From assembly GCF_000308515.1 (NCBI RefSeq), contig NZ_BAFV01000051.1:62001-126000 (forward strand): a stretch of 64,000 bases of DNA, in the 5' to 3' direction. How positions within the stretch are numbered: position 1 is the first letter of the stretch; each line of letters opens with the position of its first letter. Below the pieces are notes generated by a model that was not told the origin of the DNA, made no database searches, and saw nothing but the letters and a program-made list of their open reading frames with translations. The DNA comes from Nocardia carnea NBRC 14403 (GTDB taxonomy: Bacteria; Actinomycetota; Actinomycetes; Mycobacteriales; Mycobacteriaceae). Position numbers and translations under genes: made by a program. Positions 8,793 through 17,825 of this stretch are shown in pieces.

Positions 8793-8831
8793 GTAGCCCG
8801 GCACCGCAGTGGTTACGCGGTACCGGGCTAC
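8793..8831 (-). terminator. hairpin between rplS and lepB
   Basis: An inverted repeat with arms of 9 and 5 bp separated by one mismatch (GTAGCCCGG.ACCGC with GCGGT.CCGGGCTAC) and a 9-base loop. It ends 10 bases before the lepB start and can terminate or attenuate rplS transcripts. Confidence 0.7.
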
Positions 8832-8896
8832 TTATGCCGTTCGCCGAGGTCACCGGCGCGCATCGCGGCGCGCGGGTGTCGGCGATCAAGGGCAGG

Positions 8897-9238
8897 TCAG
8901 CGCTTCTCTTTGATCTTGGCGGCCTTACCGCGCAGCTCCCGCAGGTAGTACAGCTTGGCCCGGCGGACATCGCCGCGGGTCACCACATCGATGTGATCGA
9001 TGGTGGGGCTGTGCACGGGGAAGGTGCGCTCCACGCCGACACCGAACGACACTTTGCGCACGGTGAAGGTCTCGCGGATACCGCCGCCCTGGCGCCGGAT
9101 GACGACGCCCTTGAAGACCTGGATACGTTCCTTGGAGCCCTCGATGACCTTCACATGCACATTGAGGGTGTCGCCCGGACGGAAGTCGGGGACATCGCTG
9201 CGCAGCGAGCTCTCGTCGACGAAATCAAGGGTGTTCAT
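8897..9238 (-). CDS. rplS: 50S ribosomal protein L19
   Basis: A 113-residue bL19, the same length as in mycobacteria, with the standard features RPGDTLNVHVKV, VFKGVVIRRQGGGI and KLYYLRELRGKAAKI. It sits at the 30S-50S interface. The frame has two ATGs; the second (9238) is chosen because AAGG lies six bases before it, while the first ATG abuts that site with no spacing. It is transcribed alone towards a hairpin. Confidence 0.97.
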   Translation of the reverse strand: MNTLDFVDESSLRSDVPDFRPGDTLNVHVKVIEGSKERIQVFKGVVIRRQGGGIRETFTVRKVSFGVGVERTFPVHSPTIDHIDVVTRGDVRRAKLYYLRELRGKAAKIKEKR

Positions 9239-9363
9239 GATCATCCTTCTGATGGTCGCGCGAACAGAGGAACCTGGCGGCGCGGGCGCTCGACCGGTTC
9301 GTGCTCCGAATATGGGATGCGCCGGGCCGAATGCGACCAGGGCAACCCGTGCATTGTGCCAGA

Positions 9364-10314
9364 TCAGGGATCACTTCCGGAAACGGGCCCCGGTGCGGCC
9401 TGTGGGTCGCGGGGTTCCTTGGTGCTTTCCGTCTCACCACCGTGCGCCCAGCGGTTCAGATCGTGCAACAGCGGATGGTGCCGGTGCGGTGCGGGCGGCG
9501 CGGGAACCACCCGGCGGCTCAGTTCTTCCTCCGCCGCCGACCGGACGTGCTCGACATCCGGTTTTCCGGCAATCAGATCCTGGACGAAGATCTTCGCCCG
9601 GATCACCGGGCGGCGGTACCGCCGTTCGCGCACGATCGCCCGGTACATCAACCGCCGCCGGTGGCTGCCGTAGCGCCAACGCGCCCACGGGGCCCCGGGC
9701 CGGCTCAGCCGCAACGCCCCCACCACCAGCAACGGCAGGAAGAACATGCCGAACAGGCCGGTCCAGATCTTGCCCTTGGCGATCACCACGGCGGCCAACG
9801 CCAGGTTCCCCAGCGCGAACGCGATGACCAGCACCCGCACCCACGCGCCCGGATGATCGCGCAGCCCGTTGATCTCGAGCAGCCACAGCGGGTGGAAACC
9901 GAGCAGTAGCAGGCCGGTCACGGCGAGCGCGACGAAAACCGCGTCCACCGAGGTGCGGCCCTGTTTCTCCCAGTAGACGTCGCGCAGGTAGTAGAGCAGC
10001 GCGAACTCGTCGAGGACCAGTGCCGCACCGACCCCGAACGATGCTGCCAGCCCGGCCGCGACCGCCGGGCCTGCACCTGCGTCGGCGGTGGCAATCATCC
10101 CGATCCCCGAGATCAGGACCAGCACCACCCCGAACACCATGTGGTGGATGTGCACACCACCGGGTTTCAGATTTCCGGGCCACCAGCGCACCTGCGCCCG
10201 GATCAGCCGGACACTGACCCGGATCACCAGGAACCCGACGATGAAACCGAACAGGAAACACAGCAGGGGGAGCCGGCCCGCGGCGATGACGTCCTCGGAC
10301 CACCACTGCCGCAT
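9364..10314 (-). CDS. multi-pass membrane protein with HIHHMVFG motif
   Basis: A 316-residue protein with about six or seven predicted membrane helices. A cytoplasmic C-terminus of about 110 residues is rich in Arg and Pro and ends with a low-complexity tail. A conspicuous motif, PGGVHIHHMVFG, precedes the second helix, and an acidic/aromatic motif, LDEFALLYYLRDVYW, follows the third; His and Asp/Glu in membranes suggest metal or proton handling, but no family function is known to me. Conserved relatives exist in other actinomycetes. It starts 27 bases after tex and is likely co-transcribed with it. Confidence 0.75.
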   Translation of the reverse strand: MRQWWSEDVIAAGRLPLLCFLFGFIVGFLVIRVSVRLIRAQVRWWPGNLKPGGVHIHHMVFGVVLVLISGIGMIATADAGAGPAVAAGLAASFGVGAALVLDEFALLYYLRDVYWEKQGRTSVDAVFVALAVTGLLLLGFHPLWLLEINGLRDHPGAWVRVLVIAFALGNLALAAVVIAKGKIWTGLFGMFFLPLLVVGALRLSRPGAPWARWRYGSHRRRLMYRAIVRERRYRRPVIRAKIFVQDLIAGKPDVEHVRSAAEEELSRRVVPAPPAPHRHHPLLHDLNRWAHGGETESTKEPRDPQAAPGPVSGSDP

Positions 10315-10341
10315 ACCGGCCCCCTTCACTGGCGCAAGGCG

Positions 10342-12870
10342 TTACTTTCCGAACCCCGCCCGCCGCAACGCGTCGGCCATGGCGCCGTTCACAGGTGCAT
10401 TATCGCGCCGATTGCCGCGGCCCTGGCCCCGATTGCGGGCCGGATCGCCCCCACGGCCCTGGCCGCCGCCCTGACCACCGGCGCGTCCGCCCGCATTACC
10501 CTGGCCCGCACGGTTCTTCGCGCCCCGGCCCTGTCCGCCACGATCTCCTCCACCGGAGCGGCCGGAGTCGTCACGTCCGCCGGAACCGCGGCCGCGGTCA
10601 CCACCGGCCCCCTGGCCGCGTTCCGGTTTACCAGCGCCGGGTTCGTCGTCGAGCCGCAACGACAGCCCGATCCGCTGGCGCGCAGTATCGACCTCGAGCA
10701 CCTTCACCTTGACCACGTCACCGGATTTGACGACCTCGCGCGGATCGCGGACGAAATTCTTCGACATCGCGGAGACGTGGACGAGCCCGTCCTGGTGCAC
10801 GCCCACATCGACGAAGGCACCGAACGCGGCGACATTGGTGACCACGCCCTCGAGCACCATTCCGGGTTGCAGATCGGCGACCTTCTCGATGCCGGCGGCG
10901 AATTCGGCAGTTTTGAATTCCGGCCGCGGGTCGCGGCCGGGTTTCTCCAGTTCGCCGATGATATCGGTGACGGTCGGCACACCGAAGGTCTCGTCGGTGA
11001 ATTCGGCGGGACGCAGACCGCGCAGCACGGATTCGTTACCGATGATCTCGGCGATCTCGCTACCGGTCGATTCGAGGATCCGGTGCACCACCGGATAGGC
11101 CTCCGGATGCACGGCCGAGGTATCGAGCGGGTTGACACCGCCGCGGATCCGCAGGAAGCCGGCACACTGCTCGAACGCCTTGGGGCCCAGCCGCGCAACG
11201 TCGAGCAGCGCGGTGCGACTCGGGAAGGGGCCGTTGCGATCACGGTGGGCGACAATACTTTCCGCGACCGAACCGGTGATACCGGAAACCCGGGACAGCA
11301 GCGGAACCGAGGCGGTGTTCACATCGACACCGACCGCGTTCACCGCATCCTCGACCACTGCGCCCAGCGAGCGGGCCAGCAGTGTTTCGGAGATATCGTG
11401 CTGGTACTGCCCCACTCCGATGGATTTCGGTTCGATCTTGACGAGTTCGGCCAGCGGATCCTGCAATCGGCGGGCGATGGATACCGCGCCGCGCAGCGAG
11501 ACATCCATATCGGGAAGCTCTTGGGAGGCATAGGCGGAGGCCGAATACACCGAGGCGCCGGCCTCGGACACCACGATCTTGGTCGGTTTGTTCTCCGGAA
11601 TCCGTTCGATCAACTGCGCGGCCAGCGCATCGGTTTCCCGGGAGGCGGTGCCGTTACCGATGGCGATCAGCTCGACCCCGAACCGCTCCACCAGGGCGGC
11701 GAGGACCGCCAGCGATTTCTCGGTCTGGTTCTGCGGTTTGTGCGGATAGATGACCTCGGTCGCCACGGCCTTGCCGGTACCGTCGACCACCGCGACCTTC
11801 ACACCGGTGCGGTAGCCCGGGTCCAGGCCCATGGTGGCGCGGGTACCGGCCGGTGCGGCCAGCAGCAGATCCCGGAGATTGGCGGCGAATACCTCGACCG
11901 CATCGCGTTCGGCAGCCTGCCGCAACCGCATCCGGGTATCGATACCGAGACTGATCTGCAGTTTGGTCCGCCAGGCCCAGCGCACCGTATCCAGCAGCCA
12001 GGAATCCGCGGGGCGGCCCTGGGCGGCGATGGAGAACCGCTGCGCGATCCGCGCCTCGTAGACGCTGCGCTCACCGGGTTCGAGTTCGGAATCCGCGGGC
12101 TCCGGGTCGAGGTGCACGGAGAGCACCTCTTCCTTCTCACCACGCAACAGCGCCAGGATCCGGTGTGAGGGCAGGGCGGTGAATTCCTCGGCGAAGTCGA
12201 AGTAGTCGGCGTATTTCGCGCCGTCCTCTTCCTTCCCGGCGCGCACCGTCGCGGTGACCCGGCCCCGGGTCCACATCAGTTCCCGGAGTTCACCGACGAG
12301 ATCGGCATCCTCGGCGAACCGTTCGACCAGGATGGCCCGCGCGCCGTCGAGCTGTTCGGCGGTGTAATCGGCCGGATCGGTGGCCGGGTCGCCGAGCAGG
12401 GCGTCCGCGACGGGTTCGTGGCCGGCCTCACGGGCGATCTGAGCCTTGGTGCGGCGCTTGGGTTTATAGGGCAGGTAGATATCTTCGAGGCGGGCCTTGG
12501 TCTCGGCCAGCAGCAGCTGCCGGTGCAGGGTTTCGTCGAGTTTGCCCTGGCTGCGGATGGATTCGATCACGGTGGCACGGCGTTCGTCGAGTTCACGCAG
12601 ATAGTGCAGGCGTTCTTCGAGAGTACGCAGCTGCGCGTCGTCCAGGCCGCCGGTGGCCTCTTTGCGATAGCGCGCGATGAACGGCACCGTGGACCCGCCG
12701 TCGAGTAGTTCGACGGCGGCCGCGACCTGGTTCTCGCGCACCGCCAGTTCGTCGGCGATGCGCCGGGTCACGGTGCCGGAAACGGCCGGGCCGGTACCGG
12801 TGGTGGCGGTCGAGTCTGTCTGGATCGTGTCGGGACCCGAGGTCTCTGGCGCTGTCGTCACGACCCGCAC
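10342..12870 (-). CDS. tex: Tex-family RNA-binding transcription accessory protein
   Basis: An 842-residue Tex protein. It has the N-terminal helical Tex region, a YqgF-like RNase H-fold domain around residues 350-480 (GLDPGYRTGVKVAVVDGTGK), helix-hairpin-helix repeats and a C-terminal S1 domain at about 660-735 (GMVLEGVVTNVAAFGAFVDVGV). Tex proteins bind nucleic acid and act on transcription and rRNA-linked processes. Unusual here is a roughly 100-residue extension after S1, built of Gly, Arg, Gln and Asp with RGG-like units. GTG is the start; a second GTG at 12861 is possible. Confidence 0.93.
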   Translation of the reverse strand: MRVVTTAPETSGPDTIQTDSTATTGTGPAVSGTVTRRIADELAVRENQVAAAVELLDGGSTVPFIARYRKEATGGLDDAQLRTLEERLHYLRELDERRATVIESIRSQGKLDETLHRQLLLAETKARLEDIYLPYKPKRRTKAQIAREAGHEPVADALLGDPATDPADYTAEQLDGARAILVERFAEDADLVGELRELMWTRGRVTATVRAGKEEDGAKYADYFDFAEEFTALPSHRILALLRGEKEEVLSVHLDPEPADSELEPGERSVYEARIAQRFSIAAQGRPADSWLLDTVRWAWRTKLQISLGIDTRMRLRQAAERDAVEVFAANLRDLLLAAPAGTRATMGLDPGYRTGVKVAVVDGTGKAVATEVIYPHKPQNQTEKSLAVLAALVERFGVELIAIGNGTASRETDALAAQLIERIPENKPTKIVVSEAGASVYSASAYASQELPDMDVSLRGAVSIARRLQDPLAELVKIEPKSIGVGQYQHDISETLLARSLGAVVEDAVNAVGVDVNTASVPLLSRVSGITGSVAESIVAHRDRNGPFPSRTALLDVARLGPKAFEQCAGFLRIRGGVNPLDTSAVHPEAYPVVHRILESTGSEIAEIIGNESVLRGLRPAEFTDETFGVPTVTDIIGELEKPGRDPRPEFKTAEFAAGIEKVADLQPGMVLEGVVTNVAAFGAFVDVGVHQDGLVHVSAMSKNFVRDPREVVKSGDVVKVKVLEVDTARQRIGLSLRLDDEPGAGKPERGQGAGGDRGRGSGGRDDSGRSGGGDRGGQGRGAKNRAGQGNAGGRAGGQGGGQGRGGDPARNRGQGRGNRRDNAPVNGAMADALRRAGFGK

Positions 12871-12930
12871 ACTACCTGCGCCTGGTGACAGGCGAACCCG
12901 GCCCGGTCCTGCACCACCGGGCCGGTGCCG

Positions 12931-14562
12931 CTACCGCTGACCGGCCTCGGTCCGTCCCTGATCCCGGAGCAGGAAACGCTGGATCTTGCCGCTGGGCGTC
13001 TTGGGCAGGTCCGTGACGAAATGCACGCGCCGCGGGTAGGCGTGCGCGGCGAATTTCTTCTTGACCAGGGTCTGCAGTTCTTCGGCCAGTGCGTCGGTGC
13101 CCGTAACCCCGTCGCGCAGTACCACGAACGCTTCCAGTACCTCGCCGCGGAGCTCGTCCGGCAGGCCGACGACCGCGGCCTCGGCGACATCGGAGTGCAG
13201 GACCAGCACGCTTTCCACTTCGAAGGGGCCGATCCGGTAGCCGGCCATGATGATCACGTCGTCGTCGCGGGCGGAGAAGTGGAAGAAACCCTCGCTGTCG
13301 CGGGAACCGGCGTCGCCGGTGAGGTACCAGCGGCTGTCGGATGTATAGCGCTGCGCGGAGCGTTCGGGATCGCCCAGATAGCCGACGAACCACAGCAGGG
13401 CACTGTGCTGGGTATCGATGGCGATCCGGCCGAGCTGTCCGGGCGGGGCTTCGATATCTGCCTCGTCGGCGAGCACGGTGCAGGCCCAGCCCGGTAGGGA
13501 ACGGCCCATCGACCCGGCGGGCGCGACCGCGTTCAGGTCGTCGTGCCAGGCATTGCAGATGACCATGCCGTGTTCGGTCTGGCCGTAGTGATCGCGGACC
13601 GCGACACCGAGCGCCTCGGCCGACCAGGCGACCACCTCGGGTGTCAACGGCTCCCCCGCCGACGATGCACGGCGCAAACGGGCCGACTGCCCGTCGGATC
13701 CGGCCCGCAGCGCCCGGTATACCGTCGGCGCGGCCGCGAAGTTGGTGACCCCGAACCGGTCCAGCACCTGCCAGGTCAGCTCCGGGGAGAAGCCGGCGTG
13801 CAGCAACAGGCTCCGGGTACCCGACGCCAGCGGTCCGAGGATGGCGTAGTAGAGACCGTAGGCCCAACCGGGGTCCGCGGCGTTCCAGAAGACATCGTCG
13901 GGACGCACATCGAGTGCGAATTCCTGATAGGCGTGGAAGGAGGCCAGTGCACGCACCGGAATCGGCACACCCTTCGGTGTGCCGGTGGTGCCGCTGGTGA
14001 ACAACTGGACCAGCAGACCGTCCCCGCCCACCGTCGCCGGCGGTGCGCCGGTGTCCTTCGCCGGGATATCGTCCAGCCGCACAGCACCCGCGATATCGTC
14101 CTGACCGGTGACGACGGTGCGCCACGGCGGATCCGCGGGCATATCCCCGCCCGGTGCCAGCTTGCCGGCCTGATCCGGGTCGGTGATCACGACGGCGGCT
14201 TCGGCGGCGCGCAACCGGAAGGCGATCGCCGGTGGGGCGAAGGCGGTGAACAACGGGACATGGACTGCGCCGCGGCGCCAGACGGCCAGCAGCACCGCCA
14301 CCAGATCCGCGGATTTCGCCATCAGCGTCGCGACCCGATCGCCCGGTCCGATCCCGAGGCCGGCCAGCGCAGCCGCATACCGTTCGGAACGTTCACGCAG
14401 CTCGCCGTAGGTCAGATCGACCGACGAGAGGTCGCTCTCGACAACCGTGAAGGCGACGGCGTCGGCCGGGTGCCGGTCGCAGAGCAATTCGGCTGCGCAG
14501 GCATCACCGCGGTCGTAGGTGTCCAGCAGTTCACGCACCCGCGTATTCGGGTCGGCACCCAT
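12931..14562 (-). CDS. acyl-CoA (acetyl-CoA-like) synthetase, AMP-forming
   Basis: A 543-residue ANL-family ligase. The P-loop motif LFTSGTTGTPKGVP lies near residue 180, the A5 motif DHYGQTEHG near 320, the hinge GYRIGPFE near 430 and the C-terminal acyl/CoA domain contains KTPSGKIQRFLLR with the catalytic Lys. Overall it resembles acetyl- and medium-chain acyl-CoA synthetases. The ATG at 14562 follows GAGGAG with normal spacing. It is divergent from a GAF-LuxR regulator 89 bases away, which is likely to control it. The exact acid substrate cannot be assigned. Confidence 0.88.
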   Translation of the reverse strand: MGADPNTRVRELLDTYDRGDACAAELLCDRHPADAVAFTVVESDLSSVDLTYGELRERSERYAAALAGLGIGPGDRVATLMAKSADLVAVLLAVWRRGAVHVPLFTAFAPPAIAFRLRAAEAAVVITDPDQAGKLAPGGDMPADPPWRTVVTGQDDIAGAVRLDDIPAKDTGAPPATVGGDGLLVQLFTSGTTGTPKGVPIPVRALASFHAYQEFALDVRPDDVFWNAADPGWAYGLYYAILGPLASGTRSLLLHAGFSPELTWQVLDRFGVTNFAAAPTVYRALRAGSDGQSARLRRASSAGEPLTPEVVAWSAEALGVAVRDHYGQTEHGMVICNAWHDDLNAVAPAGSMGRSLPGWACTVLADEADIEAPPGQLGRIAIDTQHSALLWFVGYLGDPERSAQRYTSDSRWYLTGDAGSRDSEGFFHFSARDDDVIIMAGYRIGPFEVESVLVLHSDVAEAAVVGLPDELRGEVLEAFVVLRDGVTGTDALAEELQTLVKKKFAAHAYPRRVHFVTDLPKTPSGKIQRFLLRDQGRTEAGQR

Positions 14563-14627
14563 CTCGCATCTCCTCGGTTCATCGATCCGGTGTTGCAATA
14601 GGATGTAGGTCACAGTTTGTCGGCACT

Positions 14628-14643
14628 ACCCCCGAAAAGGGGT
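14628..14643. promoter_or_regulatory. small dyad at the ribosome site of the LuxR gene
   Basis: The sequence ACCCC-cgaaaa-GGGGT forms a 5-bp dyad in the 89-base divergent region. Its right arm is also the ribosome site of the regulator gene (AAGGGG before ATG at 14652). It could be an operator or an RNA hairpin that hides the ribosome site. Confidence 0.35.
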
Positions 14644-14651
14644 GAACCTCC

Positions 14652-15506
14652 ATGACCGCGGACCCCGCGCTGCTACGCCCCCGGGACAGTGACGCGCTGC
14701 GCGCCGAAATCCGCCGACTGGCGGCTGTCACCGGGGTTCCGGTGCTGTTCGGTGGCGAAGTTCAGGCCGATACGCTGCTGCTCACCGAGTTCTGCGGGGT
14801 CCGCACCAACGGGCTGCGCGGGTTGTCTGTCCGGCGCGCATCCGGTCTGGGTGGTCAGGTCCTCGATTCGCGGCGGCCCGCGGCGGTGACCGACTATCGC
14901 CGCGCGCTGTCGATCACCCATCACTACGACGGCCCGGTGCTCGGTGAGGGAATCCGTTCGGTGCTGGCAGTGCCCGTGGTCGTGGATGACCGGTCGCGCG
15001 CCGTGCTGTACGCGGCGCTGCGTGGTCCCGGCCCGATCGGCGGCCGTACTGCGGAAGCACTGCTCCAGGCCGGGCACCGGCTGGCGTCGGAGATCATGAT
15101 CCGGGACGAGGTCGATCGGCGGCTGCGGTTGCTGGACGCGGCGGCGCCGTCGCCCACTACCGGCGGGGCGCTCGCCGAGGAGATCCGCGCCGCCCAGGCA
15201 GAACTCCATACCCTCGCGGACAGCTCCGCCGACGCACAATTGGGTGCGGCCCTGCGAGGGATCGGCGACAAATTGGCCAGGGCCCTGTCGGGTCCGCCCG
15301 CCGCGGAGTCGCCCCAGCTCTCGCGACGGGAGATCGATGTGCTGGTGCAGGTCGCGCTGGGATGCTCGAACCAGGAGGCCGCCCACCGCCTTTCACTGGG
15401 GCCCGAAACGGTCAAGAGCTATCTCCGCAGCGCCATGCACAAACTCGACGCCCGGTCCCGGCACGAAGCCGTGGTCGCCGCGCGCCGCTTCGGCCTCATC
15501 CCGTGA
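14652..15506 (+). CDS. GAF-domain LuxR-type transcriptional regulator
   Basis: A 284-residue regulator with an N-terminal GAF-like sensor (about residues 15-160, with LSVRRASGLGGQVL and GIRSVLAVPVVVDD). A helical linker follows, and then a C-terminal LuxR/FixJ helix-turn-helix (about 218-280: LSRREIDVLVQVALGCSNQEAAHRLSLGPETVKSYLRSAMHKL, given here in outline as LSRREIDVL through KSYLRSAM). GAF-LuxR proteins next to acyl-CoA synthetase genes usually regulate the adjacent gene in response to an acid or CoA ester. The effector is unknown. Confidence 0.88.
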   Translation: MTADPALLRPRDSDALRAEIRRLAAVTGVPVLFGGEVQADTLLLTEFCGVRTNGLRGLSVRRASGLGGQVLDSRRPAAVTDYRRALSITHHYDGPVLGEGIRSVLAVPVVVDDRSRAVLYAALRGPGPIGGRTAEALLQAGHRLASEIMIRDEVDRRLRLLDAAAPSPTTGGALAEEIRAAQAELHTLADSSADAQLGAALRGIGDKLARALSGPPAAESPQLSRREIDVLVQVALGCSNQEAAHRLSLGPETVKSYLRSAMHKLDARSRHEAVVAARRFGLIP

Positions 15507-15917
15507 TTCCGAGCCCTGCCCTCGGCCCATCGACACAGCCGCAGACACGGCATCGTCACCCTCGCTCCCCTGTGCGAACCAGCGGTGCCCTGTCGACTGC
15601 ACCCGCACAGCTCCACCGTGCAGCGCATATCAAATGCTGCGCTACCAACCTGCCCGACGCATCCACAGGGAGCTGACCCTTGCGGCGGACGACGCGTCGA
15701 CGTCGACTCAGTGACCGAATCACTTTCGCACGGGTACCGCCGGCGCCACCGTAGCGAGCCGATGGCCGGGGGTGGGTTCCATCCGCGATGATGCGGTCGC
15801 CGGGCGGGACGGGAAGATCGAAGCCAGGCCGATGACGCGCGGCGAGAACGGCGAGTGCGACCGGTGGTGTGGTCCGAGCCGCCGCCGCCGCTCCCCGGCG
15901 TCCACGACCGGTGTCCG
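15507..15917. other. intergenic region between luxR-type gene and trmD
   Basis: No supported gene in 411 bases. It holds a modest hairpin at about 15620-15642 (GCAGCGCAT, loop atcaa, ATGCTGCGC with bulges) and a stretch that faintly resembles the D arm of a tRNA on the minus strand. Both genes converge on this region, so terminators are expected. Confidence 0.4.
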
Positions 15918-16604
15918 TCAGTCGTGTCCGGGCAGCAGATCCGGGCGACGTTCCCGGGTACGGATCAACGCTTGTTCCCGGCGCCAGGACGCGACCTTCG
16001 CATGATCACCGGACAGCAGGATCGGCGGGACCTCGAGTCCCCGCCACGACACCGGGCGGGTATAGCTGGGACCCTCCAGCAGTCCGTCGGAGAACGAATC
16101 CTGTTCGTGGGACTGCTGATTGCCGAGCACTCCGGGGATCAACCGGACCACCGCCTCGGTCATCACGAGCACCGCGGCCTCGCCGCCGATCAGTACGTAG
16201 TCGCCGATACTGACCTCTTCGACGCGCACCCGCCGGGCCGCGTCGTCGAATACTCGCTGGTCGATCCCCTCGTACCGGCCGCAGGCGAAGACCAGGTGCC
16301 GCTCGCCGGACCAGCGGGCGGCCGTGTCCTGGGTGAAGGGCACCCCGGCCGGTGTCGGGACGACGAGCAGGGCGTCGTCCGGGCAGACCTCATCGAGCGC
16401 GGCCCCCCAGACCGTGGGTTTCATCACCATGCCGGGGCCGCCGCCGTACGGCGAATCGTCGACCGATTTGTGCACATCGTGGGTCCAGCGGCGAAGATCG
16501 TGGACATCGACCGAGAGCAGGCCTTTGTCGATGGCCTTGCCCAGCAGCGCGGTGCGCAGCGGCTCCAGGTATTCGGGGAAGATGGTGATCACGTCGAGCT
16601 TCAC
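15918..16604 (-). CDS. trmD: tRNA (guanine-N1)-methyltransferase
   Basis: A 228-residue SPOUT-class enzyme that forms m1G37 next to the anticodon and prevents frameshifting. The family marks are DVITIFPEYL, DDSPYGGGPGMVMKP, CGRYEGIDQR and the knotted-site motif EVSIGDYVLIGGE. It follows rimM by 10 bases in the classical rpsP-khpA-rimM-trmD operon. Confidence 0.96.
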   Translation of the reverse strand: MKLDVITIFPEYLEPLRTALLGKAIDKGLLSVDVHDLRRWTHDVHKSVDDSPYGGGPGMVMKPTVWGAALDEVCPDDALLVVPTPAGVPFTQDTAARWSGERHLVFACGRYEGIDQRVFDDAARRVRVEEVSIGDYVLIGGEAAVLVMTEAVVRLIPGVLGNQQSHEQDSFSDGLLEGPSYTRPVSWRGLEVPPILLSGDHAKVASWRREQALIRTRERRPDLLPGHD

Positions 16605-16614
16605 GACGACCGCC

Positions 16615-17139
16615 TCATTCCGGATCCAGCAGGCCCTCGGGCGGGTCGATCACGATCAGCCCATCGGCGATCGACACCGTAGGCACGATGGCGGTGACGA
16701 ACGGAATCAGGATTTCGCGGCCGTCGCCGGCGGCGCGGACCGACAGCAGTTCACCTGCCGCTGAGTGCAGCACGTCGGTCACGGTGCCGACAGCGGAACC
16801 GTCGGTGAGTTCGACGCGCAGACCCTCGAGTTCGTGATCGTAGAATTCTTCGGGATCCGCCGCCGACCCCAGATCCTCACTGTCCACCAGGAACAAGGTG
16901 CCGCGCAGGGCGTCGGCGGCGCCGCGATCGGTGACACCGGCAAGTTGCACGAGCAGCCGGCCCGAATGTTCCCGGGCCGACTCCACGGTGAAATTCCGCA
17001 CCTCTTTCGACCGGGCCGCCCGGCCCCGCAGGGTCGAGCCGGGCGCGAAACGCGCCTCCGGTTCGTCGGTACGTACCTCGACGACCAGTTCGCCACGCAC
17101 GCCGTGCGATCTGGCGACCCGGCCGACTACGAGTTCCAT
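16615..17139 (-). CDS. rimM: 16S rRNA processing protein RimM
   Basis: A 174-residue protein required for 30S maturation, where it binds ribosomal protein S19. It has the N-terminal RimM barrel (VVGRVARSHGVRGELVV) and a C-terminal PRC-barrel part (FYDHELEGLRVEL, PFVTAIVPTV). The start codon directly abuts the stop of khpA (TAG-ATG), indicating coupling. Confidence 0.95.
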   Translation of the reverse strand: MELVVGRVARSHGVRGELVVEVRTDEPEARFAPGSTLRGRAARSKEVRNFTVESAREHSGRLLVQLAGVTDRGAADALRGTLFLVDSEDLGSAADPEEFYDHELEGLRVELTDGSAVGTVTDVLHSAAGELLSVRAAGDGREILIPFVTAIVPTVSIADGLIVIDPPEGLLDPE

Positions 17140-17382
17140 CTACTGATCGGTGTCGACCACGTCGACCCGGATACCGCGGCCACCGATACCGGCGACGAGC
17201 GTGCGCAACGCGGTCGCGGTGCGGCCGCCCCGGCCGATGACCTTGCCCAGGTCCTCGGGGTGGACGTGCACCTCGACCGTGCGCCCGCGGCGGCCGGTGA
17301 TCAGCTCGACGCGTACGTCATCGGGATTGGCGACGATACCGCGGACCAGATGTTCCACGGCATCGGCGACGACGACGCTCAT
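17140..17382 (-). CDS. khpA: KH-domain RNA-binding protein KhpA (YlqC family)
   Basis: An 80-residue protein made of one KH domain with the GxxG loop in DLGKVIGRGGRTATALRTL. KhpA/YlqC proteins bind RNA, and in firmicutes they work with KhpB on cell-wall synthesis and sRNA metabolism; the equivalent mycobacterial protein is Rv2908c. The start overlaps the rpsP stop by one base (TAATG) and the stop abuts rimM. Confidence 0.92.
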   Translation of the reverse strand: MSVVVADAVEHLVRGIVANPDDVRVELITGRRGRTVEVHVHPEDLGKVIGRGGRTATALRTLVAGIGGRGIRVDVVDTDQ

Positions 17383-17825
17383 TACTCGGCAGCCTCGGCG
17401 GATTCGGTCGCCTCGGCGGCGCCCTCTTCCTTGTCCTTCTTGGCCTTCTTCTTCGGGGTCACGGCCTCGGTGACCGGCTCGTTGTCGGCAGCGGCCAGCG
17501 CGGCGTTGAACAGGTCCAGCTTGGACGGCTTGGGCTCGGCGACCTTGAGGGTGCCCTCGGTGCCCGGCAGGCCCTTGAACTTCTGCCAGTCGCCGGTGAT
17601 CTCCAGCAGCCGCTGCACGGGCTCGGTCGGCTGCGCGCCGACACCCAGCCAGTACTGGGCGCGCTCGGAATCGATCTCGATCAGCGAGGGCTCTTCCTTG
17701 GGGTGGTACTTGCCGATGGACTCGATGGCCCGGCCGTCACGGCGGGTCCGGGCGTCCGCGACGACGACGCGGTACTGCGGGTTGCGGATCTTGCCCATAC
17801 GGGTGAGCTTGATGCGAACAGCCAT
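17382..17825 (-). CDS. rpsP: 30S ribosomal protein S16
   Basis: A 147-residue bS16. The first 85 or so residues are the conserved core (MAVRIKLTRMGKIRNPQYRV, GKYHPKEEP). Beyond that is an actinobacterial extension ending in a Lys-rich then Ala/Glu-rich tail (PKKKAKKDKEEGAAEA). It heads the rpsP-khpA-rimM-trmD operon. Confidence 0.96.
   Translation of the reverse strand: MAVRIKLTRMGKIRNPQYRVVVADARTRRDGRAIESIGKYHPKEEPSLIEIDSERAQYWLGVGAQPTEPVQRLLEITGDWQKFKGLPGTEGTLKVAEPKPSKLDLFNAALAAADNEPVTEAVTPKKKAKKDKEEGAAEATESAEAAE

Noticed and set aside
15605..15680. Minus-strand stretch resembling a tRNA D arm (GGTTGGTAGCGC)
   Set aside because: No consistent acceptor stem, anticodon loop of 7 bases or T arm could be built around it.
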